From Ignavibacterium sp. (GTDB lineage Bacteria; Zixibacteria; MSB-5A5; GN15; PGXB01), in the NCBI GenBank assembly GCA_020724775.1, contig DYGG01000017.1, positions 8,292 to 60,603 of the forward strand: a stretch of DNA of 52,312 nt. Reading direction: 5' to 3'. The notes beneath the pieces were generated by a model. The model saw only the letters and a list, made by a program, of their open reading frames with translations. It was not told the DNA's origin and did not search any database. The position numbers and the translations under genes were made by a program. Within the stretch, counting starts at the first letter, position 1. Each line of letters starts with the position of its first letter. This document shows, one piece after another, positions 16,381 through 24,855 of this stretch.

Positions 16381-17127
16381 ATGAAAATAGAGATTATTAC
16401 TCTCTTCCCCGGATATTTTGACTCGGTCATTCGCCAGTCGATAATCGGGCGGGGAAAAGAGAAAGCGCTCTTTGACATCGAGATTATAGACCTGCGCGAT
16501 TTCACCACCGACCGTCACCGGACCGCCGATGACAAACCGTTCGGCGGCGGCGGCGGAATGGTGCTGAAGGTGGAGACGCTGGATGCCTGTTTGAATTCGC
16601 TCGAACACCGAAAATCGGGCGACCCCGGTGACCGGATTATCCTTACGTCGGCGGCCGGGAAATTGTTCGACCAGCAGAAAGCGGTAGAACTCTCCCTCAG
16701 CCGGCGATTGACAATAATCTGCGGCCATTATCTTGGCGTGGATGAGCGGATTCTGGCATTATTTGATATTGAAGAGATTTCGGTTGGAGATTATGTGATG
16801 ACCGGCGGGGAGCCGGCCGCGGCGGTCATGCTGGATGCGATTGTGAGACTTCTGCCGGGAGTCCTGGGCAATTTTGAATCGGCGCTGGATGATTCGCATC
16901 TGGAGGGACTGCTGGGAGCGCCGGTATATACCAGACCGGAGGAGTATCGCGGATTGAGAGTGCCCTCGGAGTTGCTTTCCGGCGACCATAAACTGATTGA
17001 CAGATATCGCCGCCAGGAGGCAATTCGAAAAACGGTGCAGAATCGTCCCGAACTTCTAAAAAAGGCCGACCTGAGCCAGGATGACCTGAAATTTGCAGAT
17101 AGATTGCGGCATGAAAATAATAATTGA
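16381..17127 (+). CDS. trmD: tRNA (guanine-37-N1) methyltransferase TrmD
   Basis: 248-aa SPOUT-class enzyme that methylates G37 next to the anticodon. Seen: ITLFPGYFDS at the start, FGGGGGMV (about 54-61), the trefoil-knot SAM site (GHYLGVDERI, then GDYVMTGGEPAA), LPGVLGN, and YTRPEEYRGLRVP. Length is normal. It lies between rimM and rplS as in most bacteria. Confidence 0.97.
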   Translation: MKIEIITLFPGYFDSVIRQSIIGRGKEKALFDIEIIDLRDFTTDRHRTADDKPFGGGGGMVLKVETLDACLNSLEHRKSGDPGDRIILTSAAGKLFDQQKAVELSLSRRLTIICGHYLGVDERILALFDIEEISVGDYVMTGGEPAAAVMLDAIVRLLPGVLGNFESALDDSHLEGLLGAPVYTRPEEYRGLRVPSELLSGDHKLIDRYRRQEAIRKTVQNRPELLKKADLSQDDLKFADRLRHENNN

Positions 17128-17139
17128 AAGGATAAAGAG

Positions 17140-17520
17140 ATGAAACAGATTGCTCAACTGGAAAAGATGTACCTGAAGGATAAAGTTCCTTCTTTTAAGT
17201 CCGGAGACACGGTCAAGGTGCATGTAAAAATCAAAGAAGGGGATAAAGAGAGGGTTCAGGTATTCCAGGGGACCGTCATAGCCCGCCGCGGCGGCGGCAT
17301 AGGCGAGACCTTCACGGTGCGCAAAATGTCCTCCGGTATCGGAGTGGAGCGTATTTTCCCGCTGCACTCTCCCAACGTATCCAAGATCGAGCGAGTCCGT
17401 CAGGGGAAAGTCCACAAAGCGAAACTCTACTATCTGCGCGACCTGACCGGCAAATCGGCCCGAATCAGCGAAAAACTAATGGCGGATAAGGAAGAAGAAT
17501 CGCCGGCAAAGAAAGAGTAA
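17140..17520 (+). CDS. rplS: 50S ribosomal protein L19
   Basis: 126 aa with the L19 signatures [51 protein letters not shown] and KLYYLR. It has a slightly extended acidic/basic tail. AAAGGATAAAGAG precedes ATG 17140. Last gene of the translation block, directly followed by a strong terminator. Confidence 0.97.
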   Translation: MKQIAQLEKMYLKDKVPSFKSGDTVKVHVKIKEGDKERVQVFQGTVIARRGGGIGETFTVRKMSSGIGVERIFPLHSPNVSKIERVRQGKVHKAKLYYLRDLTGKSARISEKLMADKEEESPAKKE

Positions 17521-17553
17521 TCAACTCTCCCGCAATTCTATAAACCCGGTTTT

Positions 17554-17583
17554 AAGCAGGGTCGGAAATGACCCTGCTTTTTT
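17554..17583 (+). terminator. Strong terminator after rplS
   Basis: AAGCAGGGTC (17554-17563) pairs perfectly with GACCCTGCTT (17570-17579), a 6-base loop, then a T-run to 17583. It closes the ffh-rplS block. Confidence 0.9.
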
Positions 17584-17636
17584 GTTGCCGGGAAATCTAT
17601 ACCGAAACTTCAGGGCCAGCGTTTCGAAAATACCTT

Positions 17637-17664
17637 TTGGAACCTCGAAAATCGTATATATTAT
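17637..17664 (+). promoter_or_regulatory. Promoter TTGGAA-N16-TATTAT for the beta-helix lipoprotein
   Basis: TTGGAA 17637-17642, TATTAT 17659-17664, spacer 16, upstream of ATG 17714 and after the rplS terminator. Confidence 0.5.
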
Positions 17665-17713
17665 AGATAGCCCGGTTTCTCCTCTTGGAATTTCTCTCCT
17701 GATGGCGGTAACT

Positions 17714-18646
17714 ATGATAGGAATTAAGAAAAAGCCCGTCCATGCGCGACTTTTCTGCCTGGTATTGAGCGGTTTTCTGGGCGGAATGGGAGCGATGATG
17801 CTATCCTCCTGCGGGTCGGAGAAAGTGCCTATCAAACAGGATATGGCGCCGATTATCGATACTACCGTCTACCTTGTTCCGCAGATGTTCTCGACCATTC
17901 AGGAGGCGATTAACGCCGCCGGCGCGGGGGAAACCGTTATGGTGGCGGCGGGGATTTATAAAGGTGATGGAAACCGGGATATCACTTTCCTGGGGAAAAG
18001 GATTGCGGTCATTGCGGCGGCGGGACCGCTCGAGACAGTGATTGATTGCGAGGGGAACGCCGGCGCGCCGCATCAGGCGTTCAACCTTAGCGGTGAAGTT
18101 GAATCGGGAATTATTGACGGGTTCACCGTCCGGGGCGGATATTACAACAACGGCGGCGCCATAAATATTCAATCGTCAGGACCGGTGATTCGCAACTGCA
18201 TTTTTCACGATAACATGGCGCCAATAAGCGGCGGAGCGATAAGGGTAAAAGGACGGGGCGAAGTGCAAATAATCAACTGCACCTTTGCGAACAATTCGTC
18301 GATGGCCGGTGGCGCCATATTCACTATTGCCGGGGCAAAACCGCGTATCGAAAACTGTTTGATTGCTTATTCCGATTCGGGGGGCGCAATTCATGTCAAT
18401 GATGCCACCAGTGTGCCGATGATAAGATGCACCGATATTTTCGGCAATGCTGGCGGCGACTGGAGCGGCGATATCGCCGGAATGATGAATGCCGACGGCA
18501 ATTTCAGCGCCGCGCCGCAGTTTTGCGACCGGAGCGAAGCGGATTTTCGGCTAAAGGAAGGCTCCCCCTGCCTGCCGGCGAACAACAGTTGCGCCGAACT
18601 GGTCGGGGCGGTAGGGGAGACATGCGGGAATGGAGGCGCTCCTTGA
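17714..18646 (+). CDS. Right-handed beta-helix lipoprotein
   Basis: With ATG 17714 (GGCGG 6 bases upstream) the product is 310 aa with a lipoprotein signal ending in LSSC, acylated Cys33. An in-frame ATG at 17702 is possible, and earlier in-frame codons lie upstream of the promoter. The body is a pectate-lyase-like parallel beta-helix: TIQEAINAAGAGETVMVAAG opens it, followed by repeated rungs (GFTVRGGYYNNGGAINI, NCIFHDNMAPISGGAI, NCTFANNSSMAGGAI). It ends with RLKEGSPC and a short Cys-containing tail. Such envelope proteins often bind or cleave polysaccharide, but no catalytic residues can be assigned. Confidence 0.85.
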   Translation: MIGIKKKPVHARLFCLVLSGFLGGMGAMMLSSCGSEKVPIKQDMAPIIDTTVYLVPQMFSTIQEAINAAGAGETVMVAAGIYKGDGNRDITFLGKRIAVIAAAGPLETVIDCEGNAGAPHQAFNLSGEVESGIIDGFTVRGGYYNNGGAINIQSSGPVIRNCIFHDNMAPISGGAIRVKGRGEVQIINCTFANNSSMAGGAIFTIAGAKPRIENCLIAYSDSGGAIHVNDATSVPMIRCTDIFGNAGGDWSGDIAGMMNADGNFSAAPQFCDRSEADFRLKEGSPCLPANNSCAELVGAVGETCGNGGAP

Positions 18647-18947
18647 CCCAGTCCCGCCGCCGGCGCGGGCAAGAACGACTGCCGGCGGAGATACAGTTCG
18701 GGGTGAGAGTCTGGTCGGACTTGTGGCGGAGCATAAGGTGCCGATGCGGACCGAACTTCTCATGAAAGTGGGACTTCTTCACGACCGGTTTCCACAGGAG
18801 AAAGTTCTGGAAGTGCAGGTTAAAAGGAAAAGGAATGCGGCACTGATAGGAACTATCATAGGCGCGGCCATTGATGCGGCATGGATAATTGCGATGGCAA
18901 CTTACGACTGGGACTCATTCAGCTGGGGTGGCGGCGGATCCTGGTGA
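18630..18947 (+). CDS. Hypothetical small membrane protein overlapping the lipoprotein gene
   Basis: 105 aa. It starts inside the end of the previous gene (17-base overlap). The N-terminal third is Pro/Arg rich and low in character. From about residue 39 it reads like a real protein with a signature seen in envelope proteins: strand-rich region, VQVKRKRN, then a small-residue membrane helix (ALIGTIIGAAIDAAWIIAM) and a Gly-rich tail. A start at the ATG 18744 (M39) is equally possible. No homology is recognised. Confidence 0.4.
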   Translation: MEALLDPVPPPARARTTAGGDTVRGESLVGLVAEHKVPMRTELLMKVGLLHDRFPQEKVLEVQVKRKRNAALIGTIIGAAIDAAWIIAMATYDWDSFSWGGGGSW

Positions 18948-19061
18948 AGAGGGGATTTTATAATGACATGCCTTGTCAGTATCGCTTTTTAGTCTGTAGC
19001 GGGATAACGGGCTTGACACGGCTCGAAGTGGAGGGTAATTTGCAATTGAGGAAAATAAGAA

Positions 19062-20462
19062 ATGTCTGAATCATTAGCCAGAAAAGTTGTTGCCGACAAG
19101 GAAAAGGGATTGACTGATGAACAGATTGGGGCGAAATACAGCGTGAACCTCAAGTTCATCGAAAAGGCGATTGTTGAGAAGTACGGCGTCAATATTTCCG
19201 ATCTGAAGCGACCTATCAAGACGTCGAAGCAGTTTGTTCCAAGAGATGACACTTTACAGTCAACGACCGTCTGGAGCTTTAAGTCCCGCGGAGCGTGGGC
19301 TACTCATAGTGGCAATTATCGCGGAAATTGGTCGCCTTATATTCCCAGAAATGTAATCAAGCGATATTCTGAACCGGGTGATTTGGTCCTAGATTATTTC
19401 TGTGGTGCCGGGACGACGGGGGTTGAATGCAAGTTATTGGACCGGAATTTTATCGGAATCGACATCAATCCGGATGCAATTAAGCTCGCAAAGGAAAATG
19501 TGAAATTTGATTTTCAGGGGGACCTGAAAGCTCAACAGCAGCGAGTCATTGATTTTGTAAAAGGTGACGCCCGCAATCTGGATGTTATTGAAGATGGAAG
19601 CGTCGACCTGATTTGTGCCCATCCGCCTTATTCCGATATTGTCCAATACACTGAAAACGACCCGGCCGACCTTTCTCATCTCGGAGTGGAGAATTTTCTA
19701 AATGAGATGCGTAAGGTCGCATTGGAGAGTTTTAGAGTACTCAAAGATGGGAAGAAGTGTGCAATTCTTATAGGGGACATGCGAAAGCACAAGCACGTAG
19801 TTCCTCTGGGTTTCTGGACAATTAAGCGATTTCTCGATGTGGGATTCAGACTAAAAGAACTAGTCATAAAGAGACAGCACAACTGCAAAACGACGGGATT
19901 CTGGTATACTAATAGCATAAAATTCAATTTCCTGTTGTTGGCCCATGAATATCTTGCGATTTTTGAGAAGTCAGTTGGAACTACTAAGCAAAGGCGAAAA
20001 TACGGGAAATGGAAAACAGATTATGAGATTGTGAAGCCGGAACTGGAGTCGACAACGGTCTGGATATTTTCACCCGAAGATTGGCTGACGAAAACTCTAT
20101 CTAATATTGTGCATAGGTATAATGGACAGAACTATGCAGTAGATGGAGAGGGCAAACATGTCAATGGACCTTTAGATTTGGCAGTCTATCTGAATCCTGC
20201 AAATATCACAAAGTTGTTGCAAAAAGTCAAAAGTGATTTGAAAACGGATGGAGTGCTCGCTATTTTATGCGAAGACGTTCGACTGAGGAATGGACGAGTG
20301 TTTTCGAAGGCTATACAAATTGAGCGCCAAATGCGGAAACGTAATCAATTCATGATTCAAGAAATAATCGTCATTTCGTGCGAGAATGGTGCGACAATTC
20401 AAAACGAGAATGAATTGACAATATCACATCGGTATGCATTGATTTATAGGAGGGCTAGATGA
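19062..20462 (+). CDS. DNA methyltransferase (amino-methyltransferase class) of accessory island 1
   Basis: 466 aa. Residues 1-50 look like a helix-turn-helix (KEKGLTDEQIGAKYSVNLKF). The SAM-binding motif I LDYFCGAGTTGVE (about 110-122) comes before the catalytic motif IV CAHPPYSD (about 184-191), followed by a C-terminal region that may choose the target. The PPY motif indicates N6-adenine or N4-cytosine methylation; the site is unknown. The motif STTVW(S/I)F occurs twice, near residues 66 and 327. Base composition is more AT-rich than neighbours, which suggests horizontal transfer. The stop overlaps the next gene's ATG (ATGA at 20459-20462). Confidence 0.85.
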   Translation: MSESLARKVVADKEKGLTDEQIGAKYSVNLKFIEKAIVEKYGVNISDLKRPIKTSKQFVPRDDTLQSTTVWSFKSRGAWATHSGNYRGNWSPYIPRNVIKRYSEPGDLVLDYFCGAGTTGVECKLLDRNFIGIDINPDAIKLAKENVKFDFQGDLKAQQQRVIDFVKGDARNLDVIEDGSVDLICAHPPYSDIVQYTENDPADLSHLGVENFLNEMRKVALESFRVLKDGKKCAILIGDMRKHKHVVPLGFWTIKRFLDVGFRLKELVIKRQHNCKTTGFWYTNSIKFNFLLLAHEYLAIFEKSVGTTKQRRKYGKWKTDYEIVKPELESTTVWIFSPEDWLTKTLSNIVHRYNGQNYAVDGEGKHVNGPLDLAVYLNPANITKLLQKVKSDLKTDGVLAILCEDVRLRNGRVFSKAIQIERQMRKRNQFMIQEIIVISCENGATIQNENELTISHRYALIYRRAR

Positions 20463-20824
20463 AGAGATTGAGCTACCAAAAGTTGCTAAGCAGCAAATAT
20501 ATCCCATCTCAGGGAATTGCTTTTGACTTATTTCAAAGACGTACCGAACATGACCCGAAGTGGAAATGGATACCCATCCGCAGATTGCCTATAAGAGCGG
20601 TGAAGATTGACAGAAGACGGCTGCAGTATGAGGGAGATACAAGCAGAGAAAATATTGATCACATATTCCGCTATTTCTATCAGGAAGCGTGGGAACCTAT
20701 TGAAATAACCGACGACCAATATCTGCTCAATGGGGTGGTTCAATTAAAGGTTGCTGAACAGATAGGACTCCGGTACATTGATGTCGCCAAGAGAGTGCCA
20801 AAGAGCGAGACTGAAAAAAACTGA
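20459..20824 (+). CDS. ParB/Srx-like domain protein, frame broken at an A7 run
   Basis: 121 aa as read. Residues about 38-110 resemble a ParB N-terminal/sulfiredoxin-like fold: IRRLPIRAVKIDRRRLQYE, WEPIEITDDQYLLNG, LKVAEQIGLRYIDV. The usual D-G-H-H-R motif is replaced by LNGVVQLK, so catalytic activity is doubtful. The frame ends just after seven As at 20814-20820. In the +1 frame a charged helical tail continues (KTELKEIRKKERAF ... GIEDLLRTA) to the stop at 20919-20921. The start overlaps the methyltransferase stop by 4 bases, so it is part of that operon. Confidence 0.6.
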   Translation: MKRLSYQKLLSSKYIPSQGIAFDLFQRRTEHDPKWKWIPIRRLPIRAVKIDRRRLQYEGDTSRENIDHIFRYFYQEAWEPIEITDDQYLLNGVVQLKVAEQIGLRYIDVAKRVPKSETEKN

Positions 20825-20921
20825 ACTCAAAGAAATCCGCAAGAAGGAAAGAGCCTTTAGAAGGAAAGAAAGGGCGATATATAGAAAGTTTGGCATTGAA
20901 GACTTATTGCGAACAGCTTGA
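20820..20921 (+). pseudogene. Displaced C-terminal tail of the ParB-like protein
   Basis: Continues from the ParB-like ORF after a one-base shift at the A7 run and encodes about 34 residues of Lys/Arg/Glu-rich helix ending IEDLLRTA. It has no start codon or ribosome binding site of its own. Either an indel in the homopolymer, a sequencing error or transcriptional slippage would join it to the upstream gene. Confidence 0.5.
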
Positions 20922-20939
20922 AAGTGGAACCCCCAGTTT

Positions 20940-20958
20940 AGCCTCTGATTCAGAGGCT
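20940..20958. terminator. Hairpin between convergent island-1 genes
   Basis: AGCCTCT (20940-20946) and AGAGGCT (20952-20958) pair perfectly, loop GATTC; the arms extend by two bases each. It overlaps the stop codon of the minus-strand gene. The T-run is weak on both strands, but placement between convergent genes suggests a bidirectional terminator. Confidence 0.55.
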
Positions 20959-21565
20959 ATTCCAAATACCAAAGTGGTTTCAATTCCTTCTTGAAGCTCT
21001 TATCCTTCCCGTTTTCAAACTTCACGTATTTCGCCGCCGGCGGTTGGCCATTGCAGACACTCATGCAGAGATTATCTATCTCTTTTGGGCTGTCAAGAAA
21101 CTGCCGAATCCATCCCTGCAAAAACAAAGTTGGAGGCGAGAATTTACTTTCTTTGTGATAGCAATACTCTTGCTCAATGACAAAGAGCTGTGCAAGAAAG
21201 CCGATGACAGTGAGGTCATTTAGAAAATGTTGGTAATTGATTGTTGCCAGCGTACTAAGTTCTACCTCTGGGTCTCCGCCATAGAAAATATGGTCGAAGG
21301 CTAATAGCAGGTCTTTCTTCAAATCTGACCTATTCCTGACTCTGAGATTCAAGTCAATCATTACACGCAAGTGATTTGGCCTGAACTCTCTTTTGTCTTC
21401 ACTGAGCCAAATCTGGAAGTTCTTTTTGACATCATAGTCCTTAAAGCGTTTGGCCAGTTCTGAGGGTCTCAAGATATGAACTGCTTCTTTAGACTTCTGA
21501 AAAACTGTCTGCAGAGTATCAAAGGGTAAATCTTGGACAATTTTGAACATGTCGGCCTTTTTCAT
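20957..21565 (-). CDS. Conserved protein of unknown function in island 1
   Basis: 202 aa, soluble, no signal peptide. Recognisable blocks are HILRPSELAKRF, FRPNHLRVMIDLNLRVR, LLLAFDHIFYGGDPE, LFVIEQEYCYHKESK, LFLQGWIRQFLDSPKEID, CNGQPPAAKY and the C-terminal PLWYLE. I recall similar unannotated proteins but no characterised one, and I cannot place a PD-(D/E)xK, HNH, GIY-YIG or PLD motif. It converges on the methyltransferase/ParB-like operon, the same layout as the restriction enzyme and methyltransferase in island 2, so a restriction or defence effector is one possibility. Composition is AT-rich like its partners. Confidence 0.7.
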   Translation of the reverse strand: MKKADMFKIVQDLPFDTLQTVFQKSKEAVHILRPSELAKRFKDYDVKKNFQIWLSEDKREFRPNHLRVMIDLNLRVRNRSDLKKDLLLAFDHIFYGGDPEVELSTLATINYQHFLNDLTVIGFLAQLFVIEQEYCYHKESKFSPPTLFLQGWIRQFLDSPKEIDNLCMSVCNGQPPAAKYVKFENGKDKSFKKELKPLWYLE

Positions 21566-21754
21566 GGCGTTGTTTCCTATTTCATATATTGTTGATGGTG
21601 TTCCATTAACGGACCTGCGACTATGATTATGTGAAGATTAGTGGCATTACTGGCCCTGGGGGAAGGTCTCATGTGCCTAACTTGATAGAAACTGATAGGA
21701 TTTGTCAATGCAAATAATCGGTTGATTCACTTCAAGCCGCCCCCCCTTTTCCAA

Positions 21755-21784
21755 TTGACATCGATATAAGCGGGGCAGTACATT
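21755..21784 (+). promoter_or_regulatory. Promoter TTGACA-N18-TACATT for pgsA
   Basis: TTGACA 21755-21760 and TACATT 21779-21784, spacer 18, a few bases upstream of ATG 21796. The leader would be very short (about 5 bases to 21796, 11 to the in-frame ATG 21802). Confidence 0.4.
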
Positions 21785-21795
21785 CCCCTTTCATT

Positions 21796-22383
21796 ATGAA
21801 TATGCCCAATAAATTGACCCTCTCCAGGATTATCCTGTCCCCGGTATTCATGGTCTTTTTTCTGCTGGAAGCCCCCACCGGACGGGTCATCGGGTTCGCC
21901 ATCTATCTTATCGCCGTAATCACCGACCTGATGGATGGGCATTATGCCCGTAAGTACGGTATTATCACCGGCTTCGGCAAATTCATGGACCCCCTCGCCG
22001 ACAAAATCCTGGTCACCACTGCCCTCATCGCGCTGGTATCCCTGGGGTACGCCCGGGCATGGATGGTTATGCTTATCGTGGCGCGGGAGTTCTATGTCAC
22101 CGGTATCCGCTCCCTGGCGGCATACAAAGGGGCGGTAATTGTCCCCTCCTACTGGGCGAAAGTGAAAACGGTGCTTCAGATGTCGGCCATTACCTTTATC
22201 CTGCTGGTGGTGACGCTTGACTCGGTCTGGGCGCAGACCGGAAATCCGGCGCGGGCAATCCTCAACTTCGACCGGCAGACTGTCTATGATATCCTGATAG
22301 GAGCGGCTACCGCCCTCACACTATATACCGGCTTCGATTACACGGTGAAATATTACTCGATGCTGAAGAATGTTCTAAGATGA
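21796..22383 (+). CDS. pgsA: CDP-diacylglycerol-glycerol-3-phosphate 3-phosphatidyltransferase
   Basis: 195-aa integral membrane enzyme that makes phosphatidylglycerophosphate. The CDP-alcohol phosphotransferase motif DG-x2-AR-x8-G-x3-D-x3-D is seen in DLMDGHYAR followed by GKFMDPLADK. Several transmembrane segments are present. The ATG at 21802 (MPNKLTLSR) is also a typical PgsA start; 21796 adds two residues. It overlaps pgpA by 4 bases, so the two successive steps are coupled. Confidence 0.93.
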   Translation: MNMPNKLTLSRIILSPVFMVFFLLEAPTGRVIGFAIYLIAVITDLMDGHYARKYGIITGFGKFMDPLADKILVTTALIALVSLGYARAWMVMLIVAREFYVTGIRSLAAYKGAVIVPSYWAKVKTVLQMSAITFILLVVTLDSVWAQTGNPARAILNFDRQTVYDILIGAATALTLYTGFDYTVKYYSMLKNVLR

Positions 22384-22844
22384 GAACCGGCAAAATAATC
22401 GCCTTCTTCGCATCGGGATTCTATACCGGATACTCCCCGCTTATTCCCGGGACTACCGGCTCGATTCCCCCCTGGATTATCGGGTACTTTCTTATTGGAA
22501 ACAATCAGACCGCGCTCTGGATTGCCGCCGGCGCAGTCGTGGTTCTTTCGGTCTATCTCTCGACTATCGCTGAGCCGATTATGGGGCATGATTCAAAAAA
22601 AATCGTCATTGATGAATGGGCCGGGATGTTTATATCGTTTCTGCTGCTCCCCTTTACTTTCTCCAATTACCTGATTGCCTTTCTGGCCTTTCGGGCGATG
22701 GATGCCGTCAAATTTTTCCCGGCCAACGAGGCGGAGAAACTTCCCAAAGGCTGGGGGGTGACCGCCGATGATATTGTCGCCGGAATTCAGGCGAATTTAT
22801 TGACACGTCTTATTATATTCCTCTTTGCCATGGTCAAAGGCTGA
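22380..22844 (+). CDS. pgpA: Phosphatidylglycerophosphatase A
   Basis: 154-aa membrane phosphatase that converts phosphatidylglycerophosphate to phosphatidylglycerol, the step after PgsA. Seen: the N-terminal SGFYTGYSPLIPGTTGS, the KKIVIDEWAGMFISF motif with the metal-binding Asp-Glu, and FRAMDAVKFFPA. Three to four membrane segments. The ATGA overlap with pgsA supports the call. Confidence 0.92.
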   Translation: MRTGKIIAFFASGFYTGYSPLIPGTTGSIPPWIIGYFLIGNNQTALWIAAGAVVVLSVYLSTIAEPIMGHDSKKIVIDEWAGMFISFLLLPFTFSNYLIAFLAFRAMDAVKFFPANEAEKLPKGWGVTADDIVAGIQANLLTRLIIFLFAMVKG

Positions 22845-22869
22845 GCCGAATTTGATTTGAAGGATTCAG

Positions 22870-24111
22870 ATGATAATCGAACTGATTACAATCGGGGACG
22901 AAATAATCTCGGGACATACGGTTGACACTAATTCCGCCCTGATAGCGCGGAAACTTCTCGATATCGGGTTCTGGGTTACTTACAAGAGCGCGGTGGGGGA
23001 TGACCCGAAGCGGATGGAAGAGGTAATCTATCAGGCGCTAAAAAGGGCTGATATTGTGATAGCGACCGGCGGACTTGGTCCGACCGATGATGATATCACC
23101 AAGCGGGTGATTGTCAAAGTTTTCAGGCGGAATCTGGTTTTTCATGAGGAAGTGCTGGAGGATATTAAAAAGCGGTATGAGGCGCGCGGCATAAAGATGC
23201 CGTCGATAAATCAAAACCAGGCGCTTCTTCCACAAGGGGCAATGTTCCTGCCGAACCGTCTCGGTTCGGCGGTCGGGATAGTGATTGCCGAGGGAAACCG
23301 GATTTTTGCGGCGCTTCCCGGCGTCCCGCGCGAAGCGGAGATTATGGTGTCGGAGCAGTTGATTCCGTATCTCGAAGCGAATCTCCGCAAGGAGCATATC
23401 AGGGTGATAAAACTTCGGACCACCGGTATTATCGAATCGGCGCTGGCGGAAAAGGTCAAGTCCCTGCCGCGTCTGCCGGAAAATCTCCATCTGGCGTATC
23501 TTCCCTGGTACGGCGGAGTCGATTTGCGGATAATGTCGTTCGGACAGACCAAAGAGATGGCGACCGGTCCGGCGGAAAATTTCGCCAAACAGTTACGTCA
23601 GGTTGCCGGTAAATATATCTATGGCGAAAACGAGGATACGCTCGAAGGGGTGATAGGAAGTCTCTTGAGAGAACGTCATCAGAAACTGGCGACCGCCGAG
23701 TCCTGCACGGCGGGGCTTCTTGCCGCAAAGATAACCGATATCCCCGGTTCCTCCGATTACTTCGAGCGGGGAGTGGTGGCATATTCAAATCAATCCAAAA
23801 TGGAACTTTTGGGTGTGACGGCGAATCTTCTCGAGGAATTCGGGGCGGTATCGCAGGAAGTTGCCGACGCGATGGCCTCAGGTGTCCGGGAAAAAGCGGG
23901 CGTAGATTACGGGGTTTCGATAACCGGTGTCGCCGGACCGGGCGGGGGAACAACGGAGAAACCGGTCGGGACAGTCTTTATCGCAACCTCGTCGGAATCA
24001 GGAATCAGAGGCAGGAAACTTCAGTTGGGACCGGACCGGGAGATGAACCGTAAGCGCTCGGTTTTTGCGGCGCTGGAACTGCTTCGCCGGACAATTTTGG
24101 GAATCGAGTGA
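22870..24111 (+). CDS. cinA: CinA family protein (nicotinamide-nucleotide amidase)
   Basis: 413 aa. The N-terminal MoCF/COG1058 domain (1-170: LITIGDEIISGHTVDTN, GGLGPTDDDIT, NRLGSAVGI, LPGVPREAEIM) acts as a pyrophosphatase in the family; the C-terminal CinA domain (about 255-413: AESCTAGLLAAKITDIPGSS, GVVAYSNQSK, SITGVAGPGGGT, KPVGTVF) hydrolyses NMN to nicotinate mononucleotide. Cytoplasmic NAD recycling. cinA and recA are near neighbours in many genomes; here thpR and island 2 separate them. Confidence 0.94.
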   Translation: MIIELITIGDEIISGHTVDTNSALIARKLLDIGFWVTYKSAVGDDPKRMEEVIYQALKRADIVIATGGLGPTDDDITKRVIVKVFRRNLVFHEEVLEDIKKRYEARGIKMPSINQNQALLPQGAMFLPNRLGSAVGIVIAEGNRIFAALPGVPREAEIMVSEQLIPYLEANLRKEHIRVIKLRTTGIIESALAEKVKSLPRLPENLHLAYLPWYGGVDLRIMSFGQTKEMATGPAENFAKQLRQVAGKYIYGENEDTLEGVIGSLLRERHQKLATAESCTAGLLAAKITDIPGSSDYFERGVVAYSNQSKMELLGVTANLLEEFGAVSQEVADAMASGVREKAGVDYGVSITGVAGPGGGTTEKPVGTVFIATSSESGIRGRKLQLGPDREMNRKRSVFAALELLRRTILGIE

Positions 24112-24671
24112 TGCGTCTGTTCATAGCCTTGCCGCTGCCGCGGGAGATTGAGGAATCGCTGGGGAAAATTATTTTTGTGCTGAAGCAGAAAGGGGGCGGA
24201 AGAATCAAATGGGTGGCGCCGAAAAATATCCATCTCACGGTCAAATTCCTGGGCGAGACATCCGAAGAGAAACTTGAGGGGATAAAGAACGCGATAGAGC
24301 AGATTTCGAAAAAATATAAAGTCGCCGAATGCGCCGTGGATAAAGTGGGGGCGTTTCCCGATTTGGTGCGTCCGCGGGTAATCTGGGCCGGCTTAAGCGG
24401 CGATATTGAGACCCTTCAGACGATAGTCGATGATATCGAAGAAGGGATGGCGGCGCTCGGTTTCCCGCGGGAGGAGAAGCGGTTCAAGCCGCATCTCACT
24501 CTGGGGCGGGTGAAGGAGAATTACGGTTTGGGGGATCTGGTCAGTTATATTAAGGGGTACACGATGGCGCCGGAGCATTTTCGGATGGAGACGCTGGTGC
24601 TCTTCAAATCAACCCTGACCCCCAAAGGCCCAATTTATGAGCGGTTGTACGAGGCGGGGCTGGGGGGGTAG
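24111..24671 (+). CDS. thpR: RNA 2',3'-cyclic phosphodiesterase ThpR (LigT family)
   Basis: 186 aa from ATG 24111; a GTG codon directly before it (24108) is in frame. The two catalytic H-x-T motifs are present: IHLTVKFLGE (about 42-51) and PHLTLGRVK (about 126-134). The ATG shares one base with the cinA stop (TGATG), so translation is coupled. In E. coli-type enzymes it acts on RNA with 2',3'-cyclic ends. It is the last core gene before island 2. Confidence 0.92.
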   Translation: MRLFIALPLPREIEESLGKIIFVLKQKGGGRIKWVAPKNIHLTVKFLGETSEEKLEGIKNAIEQISKKYKVAECAVDKVGAFPDLVRPRVIWAGLSGDIETLQTIVDDIEEGMAALGFPREEKRFKPHLTLGRVKENYGLGDLVSYIKGYTMAPEHFRMETLVLFKSTLTPKGPIYERLYEAGLGG

Positions 24672-24855
24672 GGGGGGACGGTTTCAAAGCAGGTACACAT
24701 GGAAATTGAAACACTGTCAAAAAAGTCCTCATGTTGGGTGATGTACCAAGGGCTTTCAAGTCAAGAGGCGCTTATTGGGACCGAACTTTTGTTTGGATTG
24801 AAAAACTGCGGAGTCTATTTTCACTGAAAATTCTCGTGGCAGAAAGGACTTAGTC

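Noticed and set aside
24699-24827. 42-aa ORF (MEIETLSKKSSCW...) just before the restriction gene
   Set aside because: Considered as a small controller protein, but it is much shorter than known C proteins, has no helix-turn-helix and only a weak ribosome binding site.
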